From Pegoplata infirma (lineage: Eukaryota > Arthropoda > Insecta > Diptera > Anthomyiidae): 64,000 nt of DNA. The position numbers and the translations under genes were made by a program. This document shows positions 1-12,325 of this stretch, in pieces; the stretch's first letter is position 1; each line of letters begins with the position of its first letter. The stretch spans positions 175,539,021 to 175,603,020 of the forward strand of contig OY992537.1 in assembly GCA_963921195.1 (NCBI GenBank), in the 5' to 3' direction. The notes beneath the pieces are model-generated. The model ran no database searches and had not been told where the DNA came from. It saw only the letters and a program-made list of their open reading frames with translations.

Positions 1-663
1 GAAAAAGTGAAAAACTAGTGCCGGTGCCGTCTTTGTTTTGCGCCTATACTCTCTCATGACCGAAAACGTCAACCGCTCCGACATTGTTGTGCGGGGACTC
101 TATGGTTTAAAAATATTGGGGATCGGCTACATATTTGAATCCTCAAAAACTCCGTTGATTTCATAAACAAATTAATTAAAAATTAAAATTTTTTTAGTTA
201 TTTAAGCGATATTTTTAACATTTTTTTATAAAAATTTAATAATCCGATATCTCCAAAACTAAGCAAGTTAGAAGTCGCAGAAGATGATCGGTGACCACCC
301 TTTACGGAATTCATGACTTGTACACATGTTGGTCTCTATTGGGTCCTAATTTTGAATCTAAAAATTTCCGAAAATTTTAAGATACACAATCTTGGCAACT
401 AACGCTGACGCGACAAAAAGTTTTAAAGCAATTTTGTTGCTCTTGAATCGTAGAACCTATCCACCCAAAAGCCATCCGAGTAATTGTTTTTGACTTCTTT
501 TAGTTTCAGCTGTGTTTAACCTATTGAGTACTAAAAACTTTAATAACTTTAAAACTTTTACTCAGATGACTTACGGGTAATGTTCTACAACTCAAGAGCT
601 ACAAAGTGGCTCCGTAACTTTTCTCGTGTCGAAATTTTGTTCCCTTTCGCTCTGTCTTGCTTA

Positions 664-1908
664 CACTCAAAAAAATAAAACTGTAAAGTTAGCAAAAAAT
701 TTAGTTAAATTTAACTAAAAAAACACCTGATTTTGAACCTACTAAATTTTTAGTTAATTTAACTAAAAATATTTACCCGAGTAAAAAGGTTCCTATATAG
801 TTGTATATAATTTTATAAACATCATATATGATTAAATAGAATTATATAGAATTTGATGCGAAAAATGAGTCGATAAAACTATATAAAATTTGATCAATGT
901 TTTATATATTTTGATAATTTTTTTATGTAATTTTATGCGAAATTTGGACCCCTATTTTTATATAATAATAGCAAAATTATATAATTAGATATAATTATAT
1001 AAAAATATATAAAATTGTATAAAACTGTATAAAACTATATAAAGTTACATAAAATTATATCAAGTTTTATATAAATCATAAAATTTTGTTTTAATTATAT
1101 ATAATTATATATAATTTTATGTAACTTTATATAGTTTTATACAGTTTTATACAATTTTATATTTTTTTATATAATTATATCTAATTATATAAATTTGCTG
1201 TTGTTATATAAAAATAGGGGTCCAAATTTCGCATAAAATTATATAAAAAATTTATCAAAATATATGAAACATTGATCAAATTTTATATAGTTTTATCGAC
1301 TCATTTTTCGCATCAAATTCTATATAATTCTATTTAATCATATATGATGTTTATAAAATTATATACAACTATATAGGAACTTTTTTACTCGGGTAGTTAA
1401 CTTTTCGTAAAATGAATGTAGCAAAAAAAGCGTTATTTTAACTAAAAATTCAGCTAAAAATTTAGTATTATTTTTATGTATGAATTAACAAAAAAATTAG
1501 TTAAATTCAGCTAAACTTTTTGTAGAGAAATTGTAAGTTTGTTAAATATTGATTTTATACACTAACACTTCACTTATTTTTCTTTTTTTTTTCACAGCAT
1601 TAAGTTCAGCTTAAGTAGAACTTATGAGATTTGCATAGGAGGCTACACAAGAAATTTCTAACATTTTTTCACTCGACAAATATGTTACGAGAAATCAGCA
1701 AATTAATTAATAAAAAATCGTAAACACAGTTTTAAAGCCAACAAAAAAAATTAGTTCAAAATTTGTTCAAAACTAGTATTTTAGTAAATTGAACTTAACT
1801 AAACAAAATAGTTTAACGCTGATTTTAACTAAAAATTTGCTGAAAAGTCAGTAAACTCGAGTTAACAAAAAAAAATTTGTTAACTTTACAGTTTTATTTT
1901 TTTGAGTG
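664..1908. mobile_element. TA-TSD element, CACTCAAAAAAA ends, TTTAGTTAAA motif array
   Basis: It starts CACTCAAAAAAATAAAACTG and ends with the inverted form CAGTTTTATTTTTTTGAGTG, flanked by TA at 662-663 and 1909-1910. Removing it restores a host phrase (TCTTGCTTAGTTTTCGAG) that is present uninterrupted near 2888. Subterminal parts are packed with TTTAGTTAA/TTAACTAAA motifs. No coding capacity, so a non-autonomous MITE-like element. A 618-bp palindrome (776-1393) is nested inside. The superfamily (Tc1/mariner or other TA-targeting) is not decided. Confidence 0.8.
776..1393. mobile_element. 618-bp near-perfect palindromic foldback MITE
   Basis: CCCGAGTAAAAAGGTTCC at the left is mirrored by a closely matching inverted end finishing CTCGGG, with arms of about 305 bp meeting near 1085. 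Flanking TA (774-775, 1394-1395) marks a 2-bp TSD; the sister copy at 2133-2733 lacks the insert and reads through the site. Arms are almost entirely repeats of ATTATATAAAA-like motifs, with one GC-richer island (GGACCCCTATTTTTATATAA and its inverse). Confidence 0.85.
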
Positions 1909-2132
1909 TAGTTTTCGAGATATGATAATTTTAGACTTAGGACTTTATTTTAAGGATCCAATAGGTTCAACATATTTGAAACTTAAATAAGTCAAAAACT
2001 ATTTTACGGATTGCTTTCGGACTTTTAGTTCTACTGTTCAAGAGCTACAAAACTTATTCACAACTTTTTATCGTGCCGGCGTAAGTTACCGAAACATGTG
2101 CATTTTAAAATTTTCGGAAATGCAAAATTTTA

Positions 2133-2733
2133 CACTCAAAAAAATAAAACTGTAAAGTTAACTAATTTTTTTTGTTAACTCGAGTTTACTGGCTTTTTGG
2201 CAAATTTTTAGTTAAAATCAGCGTTTTAACTACTTTTTTTAGTTAAGTTCAATTTACGAAAATACTAGTTTTGAACAAATTTTGAATTAATTTTTTTTGT
2301 TGACTTCAAAACTGAGTTTACGAATTTTTACTAATTAATTTGCTGATTTTTCGTAACAAATTTGTTAAGTGGAATTTCTTGCGAAGCCTCCTATGCAAAT
2401 CTCATAAGTTCTACTTAAGCTGATGAAAAAATAGAAAAAATAAACTTTTAATTTTTTACAAAATATTTTCTAAATTTTAGTTTACGAAAAGTAACAAAAA
2501 GTTTAGCTGAATTCAACTAATTTTTTTGTTAATATATGTACATAAAAACGTTACGAAATTTCAGCTAAATTTTTAGTTAAAGTTACGGTTTTTTTTGCTA
2601 AATTCGTTCTACGAAAAGTTAACTAAATATTTTTAGTTAAATTAACTAAAAATTTAGTAGGCCCAAAATCAGGTGCTTTTTTAGTTAAAATTAACTAAAT
2701 TTTTTGTTAACTTTACAGTTTTTTTTTTGAGTG
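2133..2733. mobile_element. TA-TSD element, second copy of the 664-1908 family (inverted)
   Basis: Ends CACTCAAAAAAATAAAACTG and TTTTTTTTTTGAGTG, with TA at 2131-2132 and 2734-2735. The interior matches the 664-1908 copy in reverse complement, including the AGGTGCTTTTTTAGTTAAA block, but has no nested palindrome. About 600 bp, non-coding. Confidence 0.8.
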
Positions 2734-2990
2734 TAGATTTAAATTTAGGATCCAATAGGCTTCTTACATGCGTAGAGATTACCATTCCTCAAAGGGTCAC
2801 CAACGATTTTCAACAAAGGGTTGCCAACGATTTTCATCAAAGGGTTGCCAACGATTTTCATCAGAAATTTTGTTCCGTTTCGCTCTATCTTGATTAGTTT
2901 TCGAGTTATCAGCATATTACATTTTATTAAAAATGTTAAAAATATCGCTTAAATAACAAAAAAATTAATGTTAATCGTCAAAGAAAACCA

Positions 2991-3360
2991 GAATGGAAGA
3001 TTTAAGGGATATTTTTTGTCCTTTTAAAAAAAGAACATAAAAGTCTATTGAAAAGGTCAGAGGGTGGCTTGTAGAATATAACAGCGCTGACTAGTCGAGA
3101 CTATCAAAGTAAATAATAACAAAAAATTGTGCGGTTTGACATAAATTAAAGAGCTGTTGTATTAGCAAACAATTTAATTAAACTGACAAATAATATAATT
3201 CATATATTATTTAACAACTCAATTTGTCAAAACAATTAAAGTGTTTGTGAATACAACAACGATTTTATTGAAAATGAGCCTACAATACAATTTTTTTCCT
3301 GTGAAAATAACTCATATGGATTTCTTCGACTGGACTGTTGAAAAATAATTTCTTATATAT
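2991..3360. other. Unassigned AT-rich spacer
   Basis: No open reading frame, terminal repeat or match to other parts of the window was recognised here. Confidence 0.5.
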
Positions 3361-4076
3361 GAGGCATTCCACACCAAATATCCAGCGATAAAAAAACACG
3401 TGTACCGTAAACTTCTGAATAGCTTGTATGGATAGCGCTATATGGAACTTAAAAAATTGCGTTTCTGGTTTTCCAATTTTTCAAAAACTGGGCTTAGGAG
3501 GCGTGGTCAAATATTGCAAAAATGGTAAAATTTGTGGCAAGTTGACTGTATTAAATATTTATCACATTTAAACGGAATGCACCACAATCTTAAAAATTTA
3601 CATTCTTATATAGTTTTGTATGGGCTATTGACTAAATTTTTTTTTTTTTTTAAATTTTCAGAACCCGTTCTTAAATTTTCCATTTTTTAAAAAAGTCAGT
3701 TTAATAAAAATTCGGCCACATTTTTTTCTTTTTTTTTTAAATTTGTTTTTAAAGTTTAGATGTTTGTTCATCCACACAAAAAAATTCAGAAAAATATTTT
3801 TCGTTTTTTTCGAGAAAATAGCATTTGAATTTTAAATTTCACAACAATTTTGTAATTTGCTTGTATTTTCTGCAAGGTTGGCAATCGAAACGAATAACGG
3901 TATCGATATCGGTATTGGTATCGTTTTTTTATTTATTTCGGTATCGGTATCGGTTACGGTATTTGAGTTGAATCGGTTACGGTATTACCGATACCGAAAC
4001 GTCAATACCGGTACGTACCGGTATTATCGAAAAAATGCTAAAAGTATAAAAAACGTATAAAAACTTTAAAAAAATG

Positions 4077-5170
4077 TTTAAAAACAAGTATGAAAGTTAA
4101 ATTCGACTTGGATGAGTCCATCAATACCCTCCACAATGCCCTTCTAAAGTGATAGTTAATTTTCTAACGTGAATCAAATTAACAATTTTGTAGAGTCCGA
4201 CCGAATATTCGGTTTCGGTCTCGGTTTCGGCCGAATAATGGGGTTTCGGCCTCTATTCGGTATTCGGCAAAATTTTGGCCGAATATTAGCCGAAACCGAA
4301 ACTTTTTGGTATTTTAAAAAATATGTAAAAAAGTCGGTGAGTTTTTTGATTTCGTATTTCATTACACTTGTTTCAGTTCAATTGAAGAAAATGTTACAAG
4401 TTTATGCAATAAATGTAAAACTGTTTCAGTTCAAAAATTATTTTCTCCTAATCTGCAAATGAAATATACAATTTTTTTGTAAGTTTTTAAAAAACATTTT
4501 TTTTTTTTTCAAAAATACAACAATTCCTATGGTTTAAAAGCATTATATGTTGTATATTAATCTTTAACAACTTTTTAATAATTTTATTCATGCCAGGTGG
4601 TAATTTTTTTTAAAGTTTCGGTTTCGGTTCGGTTTCGGCCGAATATTACTTTTTCGGCAGAATATTCGATTCGGTTTCGGTTCGGTCTCGAAAACTGGTT
4701 TCGGTCGGACTCTACAATTTTGATTAGAAATATTTTATTTTGAGTAAAAAACTTTTTTAGTAATTTTTGAAAAAAAAATTTTTTTTGACAAAATTTTTTG
4801 TTTTGAGTGTAAATTTTTTTTCGAGTGAAAGTTTTTTTTTTGTTTTAGTATAAAAATTTTTGTGAGTGACAGGAATACTTTGAAAAATATATTCGTGAAT
4901 TTTTTTAAAGCTGGTTTAACGGGTTTTTCAACAAGTGAATCTGAAATTCACGGTTCAGAAATTCACGGTTTTCTTAATAACTTTTGAACCACTGGACCGA
5001 TTTGGCTGAAATTCAATACGAACCAGACCAGGGGAACGGCAAAGATATATGCCAAGCTTCAGCATCCTCAGGATTGCCTTTCGAAAGTTAGCGTGTTTTT
5101 TTTTTATGTCGAAAATTCACGAAAAAGCGTTGCCGAAATTCAGTCTTTTGCTCATAACTTTTGAATGTAT
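4077..5170. repeat. Dispersed repeat (CCCTCCACAATG family), interrupted copy
   Basis: Begins with ACAAGTATGAAAGTTAAATT and ACCCTCCACAATG, and later has the phrases AACTTTTGAACCACTGGACC and GATATATGCCAAG. These match in reverse complement the copy at 25440-27215. Interrupted by a hAT-type insertion at 4191-4714. Function unknown; non-coding. Confidence 0.6.
4191..4714. mobile_element. hAT-type MITE, TAGAGTCCGACC ends, GGTTTCGG arrays
   Basis: TIRs TAGAGTCCGACCGAA and TTTCGGTCGGACTCTA with a perfect 8-bp TSD CAATTTTG (4183-4190, 4715-4722). The reverse complement of the uninterrupted site is in this window near 26262-26285, giving an empty paralogous site. Both subterminal regions are runs of GGTTTCGG/CCGAATATTCGG motifs. 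524 bp, no coding potential. Confidence 0.9.
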
Positions 5171-6492
5171 TTCCCTCCCGCATCGCGGGTAAAGTAAAAC
5201 CCCAACAAATTACATATTTCATCTTATTTCTAGGCAACCAAGTTTTTTTTGTTGGTGTTATCTATTTGGAAAAATAGGTATTCCCTGTCTAGACAAGATC
5301 ACATTCAAAAATATTGCAAACAATTTTTTTCGCGAGTTATAGGACTTTTATGGACGATTTCTACGAGTTAAGCCACTTCAAAAAATTATGCTATGGTGGA
5401 AAACCCCCTGTATATATCAAAAAAATCCTTGGCCACCCACATCAGGTATTAAGTAAAAATCCCCAAAAAACTATACGATACAAAAGGGGTTCAGAAAGTT
5501 TCTATTGGGAGTCAAAATTAATCCATAAAAATTTCGTGAAAATCAATAATTTCCTTATGCTCTCGCATTGCGATTTAAGTGGCTTATTTTAAATTTTTAT
5601 TTAATTCACGATGTGGGTGCCAAAAGATTTTTTTGATTTTTATGAGACTTCGGTGAGGCATTTGAAGTACGATTTTTCATTTACAAAAACCAAAAAATTT
5701 ACAAACTTACTATTAATTTTTTTTTTGTAAAAAAATATGGTTTTTAAGAAAAACCGTTTCAATACCGGTATGTACCGATACCGAAGGAAAAGGTTTTTGG
5801 ATACCGGTATCCAATACCAAAACTGAGTTTCGGTATTGGTATTGGTACCGGTATTCAATTTAAAGGGTTTTGAAACGGATAACGGTATTGAAAAGGTATC
5901 GATTGCCAACATTGATTTTCTGTATTAACGTTGCGAATGAGTAATATTCATGCGATTAATAATACTCATTCACAACGATAATACAAGAAAATACAAGCAA
6001 ATTACAAAATTGTTATGAAATTTAAAATTCAAATGCGATTTTCTCGAAAACAACGAAAATTGTTTTTCTGAATTTTTTTGTGTGGATGGACAAACATCTA
6101 AACTTAAAAAAAAAAATTAAAAAAAAGAAAAAAAGTGGCCGGATTTTTGATAAATTGACTTTTTTAAAAAATGGAAAATTTCAGATCGGGTTCTAAAAAT
6201 TTTCCAAAGAAAAAAATTTTATTCGATAGCCCATACAAACTATATAAGAATGTTAATTTTTAAGATGGTGGTGCATTCCGTTTTAATGTGATAAATATTT
6301 AATCAAGGCAACTCGCCACAAATTTTACCATTTTTCCAATATTTGACCATGCCTTCTAAGCCCAGTTTTTGAAAATTAGAAAAACCAAAAACGCAATTTT
6401 CTTAGTTCCATATAGGGCTATACAAACAACCTATTCAGAAATTTACGGGACACATGTTTTTCTGTAGCGGGACATTTGGTGTGGAATGCCTC

Positions 6493-6821
6493 ATATGAGT
6501 ATGTTGGTTTACTTTTCAATTATATATTCAAATAGATTAAGAAACAATTTTAGAAAACTTTTGTTTTCCAAAGATTTTTGTGTTCATTTTGTCACTAAAG
6601 TTTCTTACATATTTTATATATTTACTCACATATGTATGGTTTGATATGAATCCCACTTTAAATAAAATCACTACAAAAACTTTTTTTTTTTCCAAATGAC
6701 CATCCAAAGTGTGAAATAATGTCAAGTATTAATGCATTCCACAAAAATGTTGGTATGACAAAATAAAGTTTTTACAGAAGAGGATGTGGGGCTAAGAATT
6801 TTTATGTTACTATAATTTATA
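6493..6821. other. Unassigned spacer
   Basis: AT-rich sequence between a foldback and a TA-TSD element. No gene, terminal repeat or array recognised. Confidence 0.5.
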
Positions 6822-7502
6822 CACTAATAAAAAAACATCTGTTTTAAAATCTGGTCCCGAATAACGACATTTGATATCGAAATTTTTGTGATCAAAATCT
6901 CTATTTTATTTTCCAAAATTAATTAAAAATACCATTTTAACCTAATCAAATCTCAAGAAGGGTTTACAAAAAAAAAACTGGTAAAATGACAGGAAAAATT
7001 TGTTACTTTTTTTTTGCTACCTCCTATTTGACAAGAATTCCTTGTAATTATACCAATAATTTTGTAATTTTACTAACTTTTTACCAATAAAATTGTTAAT
7101 TTACAATATTTTTTACGCGATAAAACTTACAAGGAGATTTCGTAACTTTACTAGATTTTTTGCTGCATCCTATTTAATATAAAATTAAGAGCTTTTTTGT
7201 AATTTTACAAGATTTTTACCAATAAAATTGTATATTTACAACTTTTTTTGGCGAAATAAAACTTACAAGGAATTCCCGTTAATTTACTAAATTTTTTGTA
7301 AAAAAACTTTGGAAATTTGTTAAATTACCAAAAAGAATTGTAAAATTAAAAAAAAAATTAAATTTTGATTGAACATTTTTTGTTAAAAAACAAAGAAAAC
7401 TGTCAAATATTAATAAAATGGGATTATGAGGCTTGTTCTAGTAATTTGACATGATTTTTTTGTGCAAGATAAAATTTTCAGTAAATGTTTTTTTTTCGAG
7501 TG
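6822..7502. mobile_element. TA-TSD element, TTTTACNAATAA motif family
   Basis: Begins CACTAATAAAAAAAC and ends TTTTTTTTCGAGTG, flanked by TA (6820-6821, 7503-7504). The interior repeats motifs such as TTTTACCAATAAAATTGT and AACTTACAAGGA. Its right part (ACTGTCAAATATTAATAAAA and following) matches the ends of copies near 19600 and 34750. Non-coding. Confidence 0.7.
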
Positions 7503-7504
7503 TA

Positions 7505-8165
7505 AATAAATGAGTGGACAAAGTTTTTGAAGGAAGTTTAAGATAGTAAACTGAAGTTTAGAATTGTGCAACAAAATATTAAAGGCGTTACTGCTATTGC
7601 AACATGCCACACCATACACATGCCCAAACAAATGAAAATGACCACTAAAAGTTTGAGTTAACGTCAATTAGAAACACAAACTCTTTCGAGTAGTTTACAA
7701 AACTATCAACTATGTCAACTATGAAGATAGTATTTGTGAAAACCACAGAAGATGTAAATTAGAGAGGTAGTGAGGTTATTTTTTCATATTTTTATGCCCT
7801 ACACCGCACTGTGGTACAGGCAGGGGCGGATCCAGTTCTTGAGTTTGAGGGGGGGGGGGAAGTTTTTTTTTTTTAAACTCAAGCTTCATTTCTTAGAACC
7901 ACCCAAAACCTTAAAAATGATTATGGTTATGTAATGCATAGCCTAGAAAAATGCAAAAATGTGCATTACTTTTTCCTAGGGTTTGCAATGCGGTTTTAAT
8001 CGTAACCGTAACCGCGGTTAACCGCACTATTTAACCGTAACCGTACGCCCGTTAGAAATTCTGTGGTTACGGTTAATTTTATTAACATAAGATCTGTAGG
8101 ACAAAATAGGGTTTTTAGAAAAAACAATGAAAAAAGAAAGAAAGAATATTATAAATTTAAAATTT
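7505..8165. other. Spacer with hAT-like end fragment and CGGTTA array
   Basis: At 7821 a CAGGGGCGGATCCAG end, characteristic of many animal hAT elements, is followed by a G-run and a T-run; no partner end was found. At about 7985-8085 there is a short array of GGTTACGGTTA/CCGTAACCG motifs in the style of hAT subterminal arrays seen elsewhere in the window. Both are treated as solo fragments. Confidence 0.45.
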
Positions 8166-8169
8166 ATAG

Positions 8170-8604
8170 ATATAAAAAATGCCTCAGCATATGAAACTTT
8201 TTCTAGTGCAACAATATTCCAGAAACTGAAAACTTTTCTGTAGAATAAATGCCTCAGATTCTGAGACAGCTTTTTATGAATAAATGCCTCAGAGTGTGGA
8301 ACTCTCTATTTAGAAAATATGCCTCAGAGTCTGAAAAATTTTCTGTTTAAAAAAATGTTTTAGAGTTCTGTGGAATAAATTTCTCAGATTCTGAGATAGT
8401 TTCTAATAAAAATATGCCCCAAAGTCTGAAACTTTTTCTTTAGAAAATATGCCTCAGAGTCTAATTAGTTCTCTATTGCAAAAATGTTTCAGAGTCTGAA
8501 ACTTTTTCTATATAAAAAAATTCTCAGAATCTGAAACAGGTTTTATAAAAAATATGTCTCTGAGACTTTTTCTTTAGAAAAATTTTTCATAATCTGAGAC
8601 TTTT
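8170..8604. repeat. Diverged TCTCAGA/CTGAGA tandem array
   Basis: Irregular repeats of about 35-60 bp built on TGCCTCAGATTCTGAGAC-like and CTTTAGAAAATATG-like segments. It resembles a decayed version of the minisatellite at 58500-61075. Non-coding. Confidence 0.6.
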
Positions 8605-8605
8605 A

Positions 8606-10642
8606 CACTCAAAAAAAAAAAAAAAAAAAATGGTAAAACGCCTGGTAAAATGCCTTGTAATCCTGTTCTAACAATATTTAACAATTTCCCTCAAACGAAT
8701 ACTACAGTTTTATTGGTAATTTTACAAATTTATTTTCGTTATTTTACAAAAAAAAAAAAAATGTAATTTTACAACAAAGTTTTTATTACGAGGATTCTAG
8801 TTGATTTACAAAAAAACTGTTATTTTACAAAAATTATGTTATACGAGGATTTATGGTGTTTAACAAAAAAAAATTAAATTTTTTTTGTAAATTTTCTATT
8901 TTTTTAAACAAAATTTTTTTTTTTTTATTGAAAAATAAAAATTGACAAAATTTTTAAAAATTTATTACGAGGATTCTAGTTAATTTACAAAAAAAACAAG
9001 TAAGAAAGCTATATTCGGCTGTGCCGAATCTTTAAATACCCTCCACAATGTTAACCAATGTACTATGGTTTCGCAGATGACCTTTCTTGACCAAAATTCA
9101 ATTATCTCAAAATGGATTTTATAGAAAATTGTAGACACTTACAAACAACAGAAAACATTTTTTGTTTTTGTATACACTCATTTACAGTTCAAAAACAAAT
9201 TTAGCTAAAAATAAAACGTATTTTTTTAAATTTTTTCAATTATTTTTTTGAGTTTAAACACAAAAAAAATCTTATAATATTATACATGGAAAACAAAAAA
9301 ATTATAACAATTTTTAACACAAAACCTATTTCAAACCAGAAGTTTTTCCAGTTTTGTAACTTTGGCCAAGAAAAGTGATGATCGGAACCATAGTGCAATG
9401 TAAATATTTAAAAAACAAAAAAAAAAAAATATTTTATAAGTATGTATGAAAATTATATAAAAATTATTAAAATTATACAAAAGCAACCACGTGTATGACA
9501 CATACTTCGTATTTTTTACTTCTATTGATACAAATAACAACTAACAAGCCAACAAGCCAAACAAACATCAACAACTACAAAATGGCGCGCTGCCACGCCA
9601 TATCATAGAGGTTTATATTGAAATTCATCTCAATTGCTCATAGCTTCTTAACCCCTGTACCGATTTTGCCATAATTGGTACCAAAATAACCAGAAAAACG
9701 TTGAGAACAATAAAATATGAACCCATTTAAAATTCTATTTGAATATGTCAGCCATGAGCCAAGATAAATAATTTTAAAATTTTGGGTTAAATTTCTGGTG
9801 TCTCGCCCCATTGTGCGATTCCGCCCTAATTTTGTGTGAGTATTAAAATTGATCAAATTGTAATAAATTCCAAGTTTCGTTCACATTTATTCAACAGATG
9901 TCAAGTTATAGCATTTTTTTGTGTAAAATTCACCATAATTTTAGAGGTACCTTTATATTTTCACTCATAAATTTTAAAATACTTAACCGATTTCAAAAAA
10001 AAAAAATACATCAATTTCTGCCTAGGAGAATTATGCAACTTTTGGTACCCAAGCGTTTAAATCGGTTAAGGATTATTGCCAAAAACGTGATTTCAACAGA
10101 CATACAGACGGACGGACAGACAGACGGACATCGCTAGATCGACTTAAAATCGATCAAGGATCATGAATATATACACTTTATGTGGTCCTAAACCAATATT
10201 TCAATGTGTTACATACGGAATGACAAACTTATATATACCCTCTATCACCAGAGTGGAGGGTATAAAAACAGTTATTTTAAAAAAATGATTTTATTACGAG
10301 GATTTATGTTGCTTAACAATTTTTTTTTTTTGTAAATTTACCATTTTGGTTTGTAAATTTACCATTTTTTTAAACATATTTACCATTTTTTCTTGTAAGT
10401 TTACCATTTTTTTTTTTTTATTTTTCCGGTTTTAAAACAATATTTTTACCAATAAAGTTGGTTATTTTACCAATTTTTGGCGCATTCAAAATTTCGAGAA
10501 AATCCTCGTAATTTTACGAGAATTTTTCCTACCTCCTATTTTCGAGGAAATCCTCGTAATTTTACGAGAATTTTACCTACGAGACTAGCCTCGTAAAATC
10601 ACGAGATTTTTTGGTAACTTTACAAGGTTTTTTTTTTGAGTG
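8606..10642. mobile_element. TA-TSD element, GTAAAATTACGAGGA motif family
   Basis: CACTCAAAAAAAAAAA at the left and TTTTTTTTTTGAGTG at the right, with TA at 8604-8605 and 10643-10644. Dense GTAATTTTAC, CGAGGATT and TTTACCATTTT motifs fill both halves. A dispersed-repeat copy (8996-10266) sits in the middle. Confidence 0.75.
8996..10266. repeat. Dispersed repeat (CCCTCCACAATG family), near-complete copy
   Basis: Starts AACAAGTAAGAAAGC, then TTCGGCTGTGCCGAAT and ATACCCTCCACAATG; has CAGACGGACGGACAGACAG near 10100; ends with ACGGAATGACAAACTTATAT and AGTGGAGGGTATA. The ends resemble each other in inverted orientation. This is the most intact of at least six copies here. I believe this family is abundant in calyptrate flies, from memory and unverified. 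Confidence 0.7.
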
Positions 10643-10644
10643 TA

Positions 10645-11738
10645 GAAGTTTTTAACTAAATTCTAAGAAATTCTAAGTCGGATTCCTCAATTCTAAGAAG
10701 TGAAATGCGGTTAAGTTATTTGTAGTAAACTTTAACTAAACTTGAACTAAATTTTGTGTGAACATATATTTGAAAATGTGTCTTAAAAATAAATATATGT
10801 TTCTCGGTTTTGGGGAAAATTTCTTTATCAGTAAAATTTTTTTTTCCTTACATTTAAGAAGTCCATTTTAGGAAAACTATGAAATATTTATAAGTACATG
10901 AACTAAAATTTTTTCCTCATAGTTAGGAAAATTTCCCATTTTTTAACTAAATTCATGAAAAATTTTCAAAGAACGTTTTTCCTAAAATTTAGTTATGTAA
11001 TTTTGTTCAGTGTGGTGTAGGTTATTATATGGTCGGTCCTTACCGTTCATAACCTTCTTACATGTTTTATTTGAAATCATTTAAATGCAATGAAAGAGAC
11101 TTAATTGTGGTTTTCTGTGAATTTCTGTGAATTTTGAAGCCATTAAACCTTACAAATCAGTCAAACTACAACCAGTCTAACTACAGAGGACAACTAAAAA
11201 AAGATTTTTTTTCTTAACCTCAAAACAACTTGTTGCTTATCTATAAAATGCAAAAAAAAAAATATGTATTACAACTTTTTTGCATAAATTTTATGCTGAC
11301 CAAGTTTTTTAAAAATTTTCATATTTTATCTACTGACAATTTTCATGGAAAATGATTAATCAACAGCCACAGATTCATCTCCCATACTCTCTTACACAGT
11401 TTCATTAAGTTGATAATAAATTCATAAATTAATGTTTAACACGATGGAAAAAGAAAAAATTAAAGTATGAGTTGAAATATAAAAGTTTCATAATTTAAAT
11501 TATGGCTTTGGACACATAGAAAACTAAAAAAAAAAAATTATCTCATTAATTACACATGTTTTAATTACCAATTTAAAGAAGAAAGTTTTACTTTTTTTTT
11601 TTTCAAAAATGTGTGAACAAATGAATGCGAATAAAAAAAATAGAGAAGAAGACAAATCCAACTTTTTGTGCTTAAAAACACAGACGTAAATTAACTTTTT
11701 ACTACATTCAGCAGTATAAAAAAAAGTTTAAGTTGAAA
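10645..11738. other. AT-rich spacer with TA-element fragment
   Basis: About 10770-11018 holds phrases (CTCATAGTTAGGAAAATTTC, TTTTGTTCAGTG) that recur at 42310-42432, probably one end of another TA-TSD family. The rest shows nothing recognisable. Confidence 0.4.
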
Positions 11739-11739
11739 C

Positions 11740-12236
11740 TTTTCTATACCCTGCACTTACAAATAGTGATAGAGGATATAAAAAAGTTTGTCAATCTGTT
11801 GGTAACTTATTGAAATAGTCGTGTAGGCAGTCTATTCGAAATCATCAATCGATTTTTACACTCAGAAAATATTGTTTTTAATATTACCAAAAAAGCCTCG
11901 TAAAATAATTTTGTGCTACCTCTCTCTTTTATGAGAGTTCCTAGTAAAAATTGTAACTTTATTGGTAACAAGCTTGTAAAATTACAAACAATTTACAAGC
12001 TTTTAACAAAAAAATGTAAATTTACACTTTTTTTAACGCGATTAAAATTACAAGGCCTTCTGCACAAAAAAAAATATGGAGGAAACAAATTTGAGTAATG
12101 GAGGAAACAAATTTGAGTAATCACTTGTTTAAATATAAAAACAAAAATTGAGTACTTTTTTAATTGACGCAATTAAAAATTTACTTAAAAATTTGAAAAA
12201 CAATTTTAGTAAATAATTTTACAAAAATTTAATAGT
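11740..12236. other. Fragments of dispersed repeat and TA-type elements
   Basis: 11740-11850 resembles the dispersed repeat (ATAGTGATAGAGGATATA). At 11862 a CACTCAGAAAATATTG end begins a TTACAAGG-motif fragment with no matching right end. 12100-12230 has GAGTAATCACTTG/AATTGAGTA motifs. Confidence 0.4.
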
Positions 12237-12325
12237 TTTTATACCACAGTATGGGGGTGTACTCACTTTGTCATTCCGTTTGTAACGCATCAAAATATAG
12301 GTCGAGGACCCCAGAAAGTATATAT

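Larger units (their letters stand above)
1..2990. mobile_element. Foldback-type repeat, left end outside window
   Basis: The stretch at about 175-260 (motifs GTTATTTAAGCGATA and TCTCCAAAACTAAGCAAG) returns as its reverse complement at about 2885-2970, so the two sides form inverted arms. The interior holds reiterated phrases such as ggtcctaa and aagagctacaaa. It is interrupted by insertions at 664-1908 and 2133-2733. A shorter relative lies at 35311-36066. No transposase frame is visible; the outer left end is not in the window. Confidence 0.6.
3873..5914. mobile_element. hAT-type element, CAAGGTTGGC ends, CGGTATCGGTA arrays
   Basis: The left end CAAGGTTGGCAATCG and right end CGATTGCCAACATTG are inverted, with a perfect 8-bp duplication ATTTTCTG at 3865-3872 and 5915-5922. 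An 8-bp TSD and this style of TIR are typical of hAT. Both ends carry degenerate runs of GGTATCGGTATTGGTA. A 521-bp relative is at 44523-45043. The interior contains a piece of the interspersed repeat, itself hit by another hAT-type element (4191-4714). No transposase. Confidence 0.85.
3361..6492. mobile_element. Foldback element, GAGGCATTCC ends
   Basis: The left arm begins GAGGCATTCCACACCAAAT and runs to about 3870; the right arm (about 5990-6492) is its reverse complement and ends GGTGTGGAATGCCTC. ATAT flanks both sides. The central part is occupied by a hAT-type insertion (3873-5914). Related ends (GGGGCATTCCATG) occur at 12326-14195, 22904 and 42486-43478, so this is a family. No transposase seen. 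Confidence 0.75.
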
